Below are positions 1-5,885 of a stretch of DNA of 23,703 nt, piece by piece. A program made the position numbers and the translations under genes. Below the pieces are notes generated by a model. The model ran no database searches, was not told the origin of the DNA, and worked only from the letters and a program-made list of their open reading frames with translations. The stretch's first letter is position 1. Each line of letters starts with the position of its first letter. This stretch comes from JBBSMX01 sp038232935 (GTDB taxonomy: Bacteria > Bacteroidota > Rhodothermia > Rhodothermales > JANQRZ01), in contig JBBSMX010000058.1 of the NCBI GenBank assembly GCA_038232935.1, positions 1-23,703 on the forward strand, given 5' to 3'.

Positions 1-68
1 GAGAAGACGCGCTGGGCGGCCAGGAGGAAGGCGATGTAATCAGCCTCGGAGCAGCGGGGAGCGTTCAT
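1..68 (-). CDS. Transposase N-terminus, partial (IS4/IS701-like)
   Basis: An ATG at 66-68 on the minus strand opens a frame that runs off the left edge after 22 complete codons. The peptide begins MNAPRCSEADYIAFLLAAQ and continues RVF. In my recollection this resembles the start of a group of DDE transposases (IS701/IS4-like) that begin with a short Met-Asn-x-Pro segment, then a DYI-FL-AA helix ahead of a Cys-Thr-Glu-Ala motif. Only the first helix is visible, so neither catalytic residues nor intactness can be judged. The position fits: the start codon lies about 75 bases inside the end that abuts smpB, a normal IS leader length. It could also be an unrelated short protein. Confidence 0.5.
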   Translation of the reverse strand, partial: MNAPRCSEADYIAFLLAAQRVF

Positions 69-142
69 GAGAGAGCATGCAGAGGGTGCCGATGAAACGC
101 CCTGGAGCGCCGAGAGTCTCAACTGCGTAACTCCTATGACAG
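1..142 (-). mobile_element. End of an insertion sequence (IS4/IS701-like DDE type), partial
   Basis: The first 142 bases are not part of the smpB operon. They contain the start of a transposase reading out of the window and about 75 bases of leader with no other gene. The stretch next to the smpB stop codon, around 121-145, looks like an IS terminal region placed directly against the last smpB codon. The exact IS boundary and any target duplication cannot be fixed because the other end lies outside the window. The family assignment rests only on the N-terminal peptide. Confidence 0.5.
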
Positions 143-595
143 TTACTCTTTCATGATCCGGTCGAGGCGGCGCTTCGAGTCGCGCTCGGCGATGTCCTGC
201 CGCTTGTCGTGGAGCTTCTTGCCGCGTGCGAGCGCGATCTCGACCTTCGCCCAGCCCTGCTTGAAGTAGATCCGGAGCGGGACAATCGTGAGCCCTTTCT
301 GCTCGATGCCCTTCTTGAATTTCTCGATCTCCTTTTTGTGCATGAGCAGGCGGCGCGGGCGTGTGGCCTCGTGGTTGGCGTAGCTGCCGTGCTCGTACGG
401 GGCGATGTGGCAGCCGAGGAGCTGCATCCCGTCGCCGTCCACGGCGCAGAACGCTTCGGCCAGGTTTACCTTCCCCGCCCGCAGCGACTTCACCTCCGTC
501 CCCTGCAGCTCGATTCCCGCCTCGACTTTGTCGAGCAGCTCGTACTCATACCGCGCGCGGCGATTCGTGACGACGACGTTGACGTTCTCGGCCAT
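143..595 (-). CDS. smpB: SsrA-binding protein SmpB
   Basis: SmpB binds tmRNA and delivers it to stalled ribosomes for trans-translation. The 150-residue length is normal for the family. Recognisable parts are the N-terminal RRARYEYELL, then GIELQGTEVKSLRAGKVNL, the central H-x-APYEHGSY segment, and the basic C-terminal tail (ARGKKLHDKRQDIAERD) that enters the decoding region. The ATG at 593-595 was chosen because the protein then begins MAENVNVVV, as family members do; upstream in-frame sequence to 661 is not SmpB-like. It is the last gene of the ffh-rpsP operon, 76 bases after the mqnA-like gene. The protein stops at RIMKE directly against an insertion sequence, so the last one or few native residues may be missing; the functional tail helix is present. 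Confidence 0.95.
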   Translation of the reverse strand: MAENVNVVVTNRRARYEYELLDKVEAGIELQGTEVKSLRAGKVNLAEAFCAVDGDGMQLLGCHIAPYEHGSYANHEATRPRRLLMHKKEIEKFKKGIEQKGLTIVPLRIYFKQGWAKVEIALARGKKLHDKRQDIAERDSKRRLDRIMKE

Positions 596-671
596 GATGA
601 CGGGTGCGTGAAGTGATGCGTGAAGGTAGAGGTTGCGGGTGTGCTCGCCCTCATTCGTCACGCGACACGGA

Positions 672-1412
672 TCATTCGTCCTCGTCGGGCGGCTGGAGGA
701 GAACGAACGGAATCGCCGGGAGATCGTCGAGGGCGCGGTGGTAGAACAACTGGTTCACCCACTCGTCGAGGCCGGCGTGGGCGTAGGCGGCGAGGGTGAC
801 GCCGCCGATGTCGTGCGTGGTGCCGAGCGAATCGGGCGGGTGGTGCTGCAAGGCTTCGTCGCGGAGCGCGCGTGCTTCCTCCGGCGTGACGGTGCCGACG
901 GGGGCCGCCAGCAGCGCCCACACCATCGGCCGCGTCGTCATCTCGAACCACTCCTGCGCGAGATCGAGCACGAACCCGTCGCCGGGCGGCTCCGCACCGA
1001 CGCTCAACACCGCGTCCAGATCGGGCGGCGGCTCCTCGCCCGACGGGACCGGGACGAAGACGGGCTGCGCGTCGTAGAGCTCCTTCAGCACGACCTGCGC
1101 CAGCAGCGCCTCCTGCGCGAAGTGCGGGTCGAAGCCGACGCGCCGGATGGCATCGAGCCGGCTGTAGACCCCGAGCTTGACCGACGCGTATGCGTTGCCG
1201 ACGAGCCCGAGGCCGGGAACGACCGAGAACGCATCGGGGTCGCGCAGCACGGCCAGCGTCGGGACGAAAGCGAGGTCGGCGTGACCGGCGCGCAGCAGGC
1301 GTTCGGCCGCGTAGAGCGGCACCGCCTCCCAGCTTTCGACGGGCGACGCGCCCTCGGCCCACTGCTGGGCGAGGGCGCGCGCGGCGTCTACGTCTGGTAC
1401 GGCAAGGCGCAT
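672..1412 (-). CDS. MqnA/MqnD-family protein (futalosine menaquinone pathway-like)
   Basis: This 246-aa soluble protein resembles the MqnA/MqnD fold (a periplasmic-binding-protein-like fold; MqnA is chorismate dehydratase, MqnD makes dihydroxynaphthoate). Supporting features are an LAFVPTLAVLRDP segment near residue 47, VVPGLGLVGNAYASVKLGV near 63-81, where family members have a VPG..I...G.V.SV.L.S motif, and a later helix with Leu-Lys-Glu-Leu-Tyr followed by PVFVP. It is divergent, and I cannot say which of the two reactions it catalyses, or whether it catalyses either. No signal peptide is seen. The start ATG is only 3 bases after the rplS stop codon, so the two genes are almost certainly translationally linked, and smpB follows. 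The acidic C-terminus (PPDEDE) is unremarkable. Confidence 0.65.
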   Translation of the reverse strand: MRLAVPDVDAARALAQQWAEGASPVESWEAVPLYAAERLLRAGHADLAFVPTLAVLRDPDAFSVVPGLGLVGNAYASVKLGVYSRLDAIRRVGFDPHFAQEALLAQVVLKELYDAQPVFVPVPSGEEPPPDLDAVLSVGAEPPGDGFVLDLAQEWFEMTTRPMVWALLAAPVGTVTPEEARALRDEALQHHPPDSLGTTHDIGGVTLAAYAHAGLDEWVNQLFYHRALDDLPAIPFVLLQPPDEDE

Positions 1413-1415
1413 GGG

Positions 1416-1838
1416 TTATTTCTTCTTCGGACCGCCTGCCTTGCCCTTCGCCCCTGCCTTCGCCCCTGCCTTCGGCGAGGCGCCGGTGTCGCGCATCTTC
1501 TCCTGGATGCGGGCCGCCTTGCCGCGGAGGCCGCGGAGGTAGTAGAGCTTGGCGCGGCGGACGCGCCCTTCGCGGACGCGCTCGATCAGCGCCAGCTTGG
1601 GCGAGTAGAGCGGGAAGATGCGCTCGACGCCGATGCCGTTGGAGACCTTGCGGACGGTGAACGTCTTCGTGGTGCTGTGGCCGCCGCGCGCGATGACGAC
1701 GCCCTGGAACTGCTGGATGCGCTCCTTGTCGCCTTCGATGACGCGGACGTGCACGTTGACCGTGTCGCCGGGTTTGAAGTCCGGGATGTCGTCCCGGTAC
1801 TGCGTGGCCTCGACGAGGTCCATCAGTTCGTTTGCCAT
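1416..1838 (-). CDS. rplS: 50S ribosomal protein L19
   Basis: L19 sits at the 30S-50S interface. The 140-aa product shows the family signature throughout: FKPGDTVNVHVRVIEGDKER, the FQGVVIARGG turn, FTVRKVSNGIGVERIFPLYSP, then RRAKLYYLRGLRGKAARI. The ATG at 1836-1838 gives MANELMDLVEA, a standard start. After about residue 118 a Lys/Ala/Gly-rich tail (KAGAKAGAKGKAGG, ending KKK) extends beyond the ~115-residue core; its DNA contains a 12-bp unit repeated twice. It lies 56 bases after trmD and 3 bases before the mqnA-like gene in the ffh-rpsP-rimM-trmD-rplS order typical of bacteria. Confidence 0.97.
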   Translation of the reverse strand: MANELMDLVEATQYRDDIPDFKPGDTVNVHVRVIEGDKERIQQFQGVVIARGGHSTTKTFTVRKVSNGIGVERIFPLYSPKLALIERVREGRVRRAKLYYLRGLRGKAARIQEKMRDTGASPKAGAKAGAKGKAGGPKKK

Positions 1839-1894
1839 GGGGGTAGTGTTTTCAGGGTGGGAGCGGGCGGGGAGTGCTTCCCTCGCACGCGGGG

Positions 1895-2599
1895 CTAGTC
1901 TAGTAAGTCGGGTCTGCGTTCGCGGGTGCGGCGGAGGCGCTCGGCCTCGCGCCACGCGTGGATGCGGTCGTGGTCGCCGGAGAGGAGGACGTCGGGGACG
2001 GCCTGCCCCCGGAACTCGGCCGGGCGCGTGTAATTCGGCGCGTCGAGGAGCCCGTCCTGGAACGAGTCCGAGAGCGCCGACTGCGCGTCGCCGAGCACGC
2101 CGGGCAGGAGCCGGATGAGGGCGTCCGTGAGCACGAGCGCGGGGATTTCGCCGCCCGAGAGCACGTAGTCCCCGATCGAGACCTCGCGGGTGATGAGCGT
2201 GTCGCGCACGCGCTGGTCGATGCCTTTGTAGTGGCCGGCGACGAGCAGGAGCCGTTTCCGCATCGACAGCACATTCGCGAGCGGCTGGTCCAGCACTTCG
2301 CCGTCGGGGCTGAGGTAGATCACCTCTTCCCCACCGCCGAGCTCGTCGCTGTCCGCCTGCTCGGCCCACTCCGCCCGGATCGCCTCGATGCAGGCGAAGA
2401 GCGGTTCGGGTTTGAGCACCATCCCACCGCCACCGCCGAACGGATAGTCGTCGATGGTCCGGTGCTTGTCGTCCGTGAAGTGCCGGAGGTCGTGCACGCG
2501 GATGTCGACGAGCCCCTTGCGCTGGGCACGCTGGATGATGGAGTGCTCCAGCGGCCCGGCGACGAGATCGGGAAGCGCGGTGACGATGTCGATACGCAT
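1895..2599 (-). CDS. trmD: tRNA (guanine-N1)-methyltransferase TrmD
   Basis: TrmD methylates G37 of tRNAs with a G36, using S-adenosylmethionine, and prevents +1 frameshifting. The 234-aa protein has the SPOUT trefoil-knot elements: DLRHFTDDKHRTIDDYPFGGGGGMV near residues 38-63, YLSPDGE, LLLVAGHYKGIDQRV near 138-152, then EVSIGDYVLSGGEIPALVL. The C-terminal domain carries PNYTRPAEFRG and VPDVLLSGDH. The ATG at 2597-2599 (MRIDIVTALP) is preferred over a TTG one codon upstream. It lies 60 bases after rimM; that spacer is a run of short GGGTCG-like units on the plus strand and shows no gene. Confidence 0.97.
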   Translation of the reverse strand: MRIDIVTALPDLVAGPLEHSIIQRAQRKGLVDIRVHDLRHFTDDKHRTIDDYPFGGGGGMVLKPEPLFACIEAIRAEWAEQADSDELGGGEEVIYLSPDGEVLDQPLANVLSMRKRLLLVAGHYKGIDQRVRDTLITREVSIGDYVLSGGEIPALVLTDALIRLLPGVLGDAQSALSDSFQDGLLDAPNYTRPAEFRGQAVPDVLLSGDHDRIHAWREAERLRRTRERRPDLLD

Positions 2600-2659
2600 C
2601 AAAGAACAGGGTCGGGTCGGGGGTCGAGGGTCGGGAGTCCCGAATCCACCTCCAGCCCG

Positions 2660-3199
2660 TCAGTCAAGCAATCCTTCGGGCGGGGCGATGGTGATCTGCC
2701 CCGCGTCGAGGTTTATGGCGGTGACGATCTCGTCCACGTCGGGTACGAGGGCGTCCGGCTGGCCGGGGCGCTGAACGAGCAGGAGGTTCTGCGCCCCGCC
2801 CGTCAGCACGTCCTGCACCGTACCCACGGCCTCGCCGTCTTCCGTGACGACGGCGAGCCCGATGAGGTCGTGAATGAACACCTCGCCCTCGGCGAGCGCC
2901 GGCAGGTCGGACGCGGCCGCGTAGACGCCGAGCCCGCGGAGGGCGTCGGCTTCTTCACGGTCGGAGACCCCGTGGAACGTGACGAGTGCGGCTACGCCCC
3001 GCTTCGTGGTCTGGAACCGGACGGCCTCGACGGCGCGCGCGCGCGTCCGCTCCGGCGACGGACCGAGGAACACCTGCTCGAGTTCGGCGAGGCGCTCCGG
3101 GTCATCCGTCTCCGGGATCACCTTGATCTCGCCGCGCACGCCGTGGGGAGGCCCACAGGTGCCGACGAGGAGCAGGCTATCGGGTTCGACCGGGTTCAC
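2660..3199 (-). CDS. rimM: Ribosome maturation factor RimM
   Basis: RimM binds S19 and assists maturation of the 30S head. The product of 179 aa has the two expected parts: an N-terminal RimM barrel (LLLVGTCGPPHGVRGEIKV, residues 9-27, and TFHGVSDREEADALRG near 74-89) and a C-terminal PRC-barrel (EVFIHDLIGLAVV near 105-117, VLTGGAQNLLLV near 131-142, LVPDVDEIVTAINLDAG). No ATG is suitably placed; the GTG at 3197-3199, 10 bases after the rpsP stop, gives a normal N-terminus. The frame is open far upstream through rpsP, but that upstream sequence is Pro/Arg low-complexity read in the wrong frame and is not part of the gene. Confidence 0.93.
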   Translation of the reverse strand: MNPVEPDSLLLVGTCGPPHGVRGEIKVIPETDDPERLAELEQVFLGPSPERTRARAVEAVRFQTTKRGVAALVTFHGVSDREEADALRGLGVYAAASDLPALAEGEVFIHDLIGLAVVTEDGEAVGTVQDVLTGGAQNLLLVQRPGQPDALVPDVDEIVTAINLDAGQITIAPPEGLLD

Positions 3200-3209
3200 G
3201 GGGGCAGGG

Positions 3210-4193
3210 TTACGCGGACTTCTCTTCGGACTCGGCGGCCGACTCGGCGGCCGATTCGGCGGCATCAGCAACCTCTTCAGCCTCGACGTCGCCTGTAGCC
3301 TCGGGCGCGGTCTCCTGCTCGCGGTCGGCCTCATCGACGGCGTCGGTAACCTCGGCGACGGTGGCTTCCCCGCCCTCCGCCTCGACTTCCTCAACGACGG
3401 TCTGGTCGGCAGCGGCGGCCGGAGCGGACTCGGGCACGTCGGCGGCGGACGCCTCGACGGTCTCCTCAGCAGCGGCCTCAGCTTCGGGTTCGGCGGCCTC
3501 GGATTCGGCGGCGGGTTCGGGCACCTCGGCTTCGGTCGTCTCGGCAGACTCGCCGGTGGGGACGGCGTCGGCCGAGACTTCGGTGCCGGCGGGGACGTTG
3601 TCCTCCTGGTTGAGTTCGTCGCCCTTGTTCGCCTCGGCGTCGAGGGTAGCGGCGAGTTCGGCTTTGGCTTCCGCCTCCTTCTTGGCGCGCATGGCCTCGG
3701 CCTCTTCACGCTGCTGCTTCTCGTGCTCGGCCTTCTGGCGAGCGAGCTCGGCTTCGCGCTCCTTCCGCTCCTCCTCGCGCTTCTTGGCTTCCTCAGCGGC
3801 CTGCTTGCGCTCGGCGTCGAGGGCCTGCTGGCGACGGCCCGCAGCGGTCATCTTGAGCGACTCGCCTTTCTGCTCACGTGCGGCGAGGAACTCGGTGACG
3901 GCCTGCTGGATCTCGTCCTCCGACTTGCCCTTACGGCGCAGGTGGAGCTGGAGCATCACGCCCTGCTTCGAGAGCAGGTTGCGAACGGTGTGGGACGGCT
4001 GGGCGCCCTGCTGGAGCCAGTAGAGGATACGGTCCTCTTTGAGCGAAACCTGGGCGGGCTCGTTGATCGGCTCGTAGCGGCCGAGGTCTTCGATGAAGCG
4101 GCCGTCGCGCGGGCTGCGGCCGTCGGCGGCAACCAGGGCGAAGATCGGGCGCTTCTTCCGGCCGAGCCGGCGCAGGCGGAGTTTGACTGCCAT
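3210..4193 (-). CDS. rpsP: 30S ribosomal protein S16 with a very long acidic C-terminal extension
   Basis: Residues 1 to about 80 are ordinary S16: VKLRLRRLGRKKRPIFALV, then DGRFIEDLGRYEP and the DRILYWLQQGAQPSHTVRNLL segment. S16 is usually 80-100 residues, up to about 180 in Bacteroidetes, but here the frame continues to 327 aa. Roughly residues 110-185 are a highly charged Lys/Glu/Ala/Arg stretch with coiled-coil character. Residues 186-327 are an acidic, Ala/Glu/Val/Pro/Ser/Thr-rich low-complexity tail ending in AESAAESAAESEEKSA. The tail is encoded partly by tandem 12-bp units. The start ATG (MAVKLRLRR) is typical. The gene follows ffh by 44 bases and precedes rimM by 10. The tail is inferred to be disordered; its function is unknown. 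Confidence 0.95.
   Translation of the reverse strand: MAVKLRLRRLGRKKRPIFALVAADGRSPRDGRFIEDLGRYEPINEPAQVSLKEDRILYWLQQGAQPSHTVRNLLSKQGVMLQLHLRRKGKSEDEIQQAVTEFLAAREQKGESLKMTAAGRRQQALDAERKQAAEEAKKREEERKEREAELARQKAEHEKQQREEAEAMRAKKEAEAKAELAATLDAEANKGDELNQEDNVPAGTEVSADAVPTGESAETTEAEVPEPAAESEAAEPEAEAAAEETVEASAADVPESAPAAAADQTVVEEVEAEGGEATVAEVTDAVDEADREQETAPEATGDVEAEEVADAAESAAESAAESEEKSA
3229..3264. repeat. Tandem 12-bp repeat inside the rpsP tail (three units)
   Basis: The unit gactcggcggcc occurs perfectly twice (3229-3240 and 3241-3252), and a third, slightly changed copy follows (3253-3264). On the coding strand each unit adds a four-residue SAAE-type block to the S16 C-terminus. Such in-frame repeats can expand and contract without breaking the frame. 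Confidence 0.85.
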
Positions 4194-4237
4194 GGGGTTG
4201 GGTTATGGGTTGGGGGGTACGGAGTTAGGAGTTCGGT

Positions 4238-5599
4238 TTAGCGTCCGCCGAGACCGCCGAGCATACTGCCGAGGTCGGCGGCGCGGCCTTTCTTGGCGAG
4301 CTTGCTCATCGTCTTCATCATCTTCTTCATCTCGCGGAACTGCTTGAGGAGCTGGTTCACGTCCTGCACTTCGACGCCGGAGCCGCGGGCGATCCGCTGG
4401 CGGCGGCTGCCGTTGATGACCTCCGGCCGCTCGCGCTCCTCCACCGTCATCGACTGGATCATCGCCTCGATGTGCTTGAACGCGTCGTCCTCCACGTCGA
4501 GGTCTTTGATCTGCTTGCCGACGCCGGGGATCATGCCGAGGAGGTCCTTCATCGACCCCATCTTCTTGATCCGCTGGAGCTGGGTGTAGAAGTCTTCGAG
4601 GTTGAAGTCCTGGCTGGTGATCTTGCGCTGGAGCTTCTCGGCCTCCTCCTCGTCGAACTGCTCCTGCGCCTTCTCGACGAACGAGACGATGTCGCCCATG
4701 CCGAGAATCCGCTGGGCCATCCGGTCCGGGTAGAACTCGGTGAGCGCGTCGAGCTTCTCGCCCATCGAGGCGAACTTGATCGGCTTCTGGACGACGGTGC
4801 GGATCGAGAGGGCCGCGCCGCCGCGCGTGTCGCCGTCGAGCTTGGTGAGGACGATGCCGTCCACGTCGAGCCGGTCGTTGAACGCCTTCGCGGTGTTGAC
4901 GGCGTCCTGCCCCGTCATCGCGTCGACGACGAAGAGCACCTCGTCGGGCTCGGTCGCCGTCTTGATATCGACGACCTCCTGCATCATCTCTTCGTCCACG
5001 TGCAGGCGGCCGGCGGTGTCGATGATGACGGTGTCGCGACCCTTCCGGCGGGCCTCTTTCACGGCCTCGTCGGCGACGCGGACGGCATCGCTCACGGGCA
5101 TGCCGTCGTCGCCGCGGATGCTGTAGACCGGGACGTTGATCTGCTTCGCGAGCGATTCGAGCTGGTCGACGGCGGCGGGCCGGTAGACGTCGGCGGCGGC
5201 GAGGAGTGGGCTCCGGCCCTTGCTCTTGAGGTGGCGCGCGAGCTTGGCGACGAACGTGGTCTTGCCCGAGCCCTGGAGCCCCGCTACGAGGATCACCTGC
5301 GGCGGGCGCTTCGGCTTGTTGAGATCAACGTGGACATCACCGAGGAGGAAGACGAGCTCGTCGTAGAGGATCTTGACGAACTGCTGGCCGGGCGAGACGG
5401 CGGTGAGGACCGCGTCGTCGGTGGCCTTCTCCTTCACGCGGTCCGTGAAGTCGCGGGCGACCTGGTAGTTCACATCGGCGTCGAGGAGGGCGCGGCGAAC
5501 TTCACGCATCGTCTCGGCGATGTTGAGTTCGTTGATGCGGCCCTGGCCCTTGACGTTTTTGAGGGCGACGTCGAGCTTGTCGGAGAGGCTTTCGAACAT
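4238..5599 (-). CDS. ffh: Signal recognition particle protein Ffh
   Basis: Ffh is the SRP54 GTPase that, with SRP RNA, targets nascent membrane proteins to FtsY. The 453-aa product has all three domains: the N domain (residues 1-~90), the G domain with the P-loop GLQGSGKTT (near 108-116), DTAGRLHVDEEMM and TKLDGDTRGGAALS, and the Met-rich M domain from about 300 (MKDLLGMIPGVGKQI, RRQRIARGSGV, MKKMMKTMSKLAKKG). The ATG at 5597-5599 (MFESLSDKL) is the standard start; in-frame sequence further upstream overlaps the promoter and is not Ffh-like. It is the first gene of the operon. A 7-bp hairpin (5628-5645) lies in the leader about 30 bases before the start codon. Confidence 0.97.
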   Translation of the reverse strand: MFESLSDKLDVALKNVKGQGRINELNIAETMREVRRALLDADVNYQVARDFTDRVKEKATDDAVLTAVSPGQQFVKILYDELVFLLGDVHVDLNKPKRPPQVILVAGLQGSGKTTFVAKLARHLKSKGRSPLLAAADVYRPAAVDQLESLAKQINVPVYSIRGDDGMPVSDAVRVADEAVKEARRKGRDTVIIDTAGRLHVDEEMMQEVVDIKTATEPDEVLFVVDAMTGQDAVNTAKAFNDRLDVDGIVLTKLDGDTRGGAALSIRTVVQKPIKFASMGEKLDALTEFYPDRMAQRILGMGDIVSFVEKAQEQFDEEEAEKLQRKITSQDFNLEDFYTQLQRIKKMGSMKDLLGMIPGVGKQIKDLDVEDDAFKHIEAMIQSMTVEERERPEVINGSRRQRIARGSGVEVQDVNQLLKQFREMKKMMKTMSKLAKKGRAADLGSMLGGLGGR

Positions 5600-5665
5600 G
5601 GTGCGCAGTGGGGATGGTGGGGGTGGAACCGCAGGGGCCTGCGGTGTCGAGGGCGGAGCCGATTC

Positions 5666-5722
5666 GCACGGCCGTACCCCCGACGGGTTCCGAACTGGGC
5701 AGCCCCAAAGATACGGCCGTGC
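5666..5722. repeat. 11-bp inverted repeat around the ffh operon promoter
   Basis: The arm gcacggccgta (5666-5676) is repeated exactly as its reverse complement at 5712-5722, with 35 bases between. Both arms contain the palindrome acggccgt. The outer arm overlaps the upstream edge of the -7 box, and the inner arm would lie about 25-35 bases into the transcript. It could be a pair of operator half-sites, an RNA hairpin base, or chance in GC-rich DNA. Confidence 0.4.
5706..5713 (-). promoter_or_regulatory. Bacteroidetes-type -7 box of the ffh operon promoter
   Basis: The minus strand reads TATCTTTG here, an exact match to the Bacteroidetes -7 consensus TAnnTTTG, preceded by CGGCCG. It lies about 107 bases upstream of the ffh start codon. 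No convincing -33 TTG element was found at the expected distance. The same GGCCGTAnCTT arrangement precedes polA and the tryptophan dioxygenase-like gene. Confidence 0.6.
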
Positions 5723-5828
5723 CGCCTGCGTACCGTGCAGATGAGTCGAAGAACTGGAGCCCGGCGGGAGGGCCTCCGGGAACAGCACGACGAACGGAAT
5801 GCCAAGCGTGGCCCCCACGCTAAACGAT

Positions 5829-5860
5829 GAGGGCGACCACATGCGCATGCGGTCGCCCTC
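5829..5860 (-). terminator. Hairpin downstream of the Trp-repeat secreted protein gene
   Basis: Arms gagggcgacc (5829-5838) and ggtcgccctc (5851-5860) pair perfectly over 10 bp; the 12-base loop is itself nearly palindromic (catgcgcatg). It starts 26 bases after the stop codon of the upstream minus-strand gene. The T-tract on the minus strand is short (TCGTTTAG), so termination may be imperfect. It separates that gene from the ffh promoter. Confidence 0.55.
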
Positions 5861-5885
5861 GAACCTGCCCTCGACAAGCGGGGCG

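Noticed and set aside
596..671. tmRNA (ssrA) next to smpB
   Set aside because: Only 76 bases lie upstream of smpB and the other side is an IS; no tRNA-like ends or tag frame.
633..1898. Long plus-strand open frame opposite the mqnA-like and rplS genes
   Set aside because: It is a shadow frame in GC-rich DNA: Arg/Ala/Asp/Val-rich, no recognisable domain, and fully opposite well-supported genes.
2600..2659. G-quadruplex-like GGGTCGG run between rimM and trmD
   Set aside because: The transcribed strand product is C-rich, runs are short, and the spacer is probably just simple-sequence DNA.
2660..3709. RimM as a 349-aa protein with an N-terminal Pro/Arg extension
   Set aside because: The extension is the rpsP tail read in another frame; the RimM fold starts right after the GTG at 3199.
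5600..5885. SRP RNA (ffs) near ffh
   Set aside because: Searched the ffh leader and intergenic region for the GGUCAGG...GGAAG...AGCAGCC core; it is not there.
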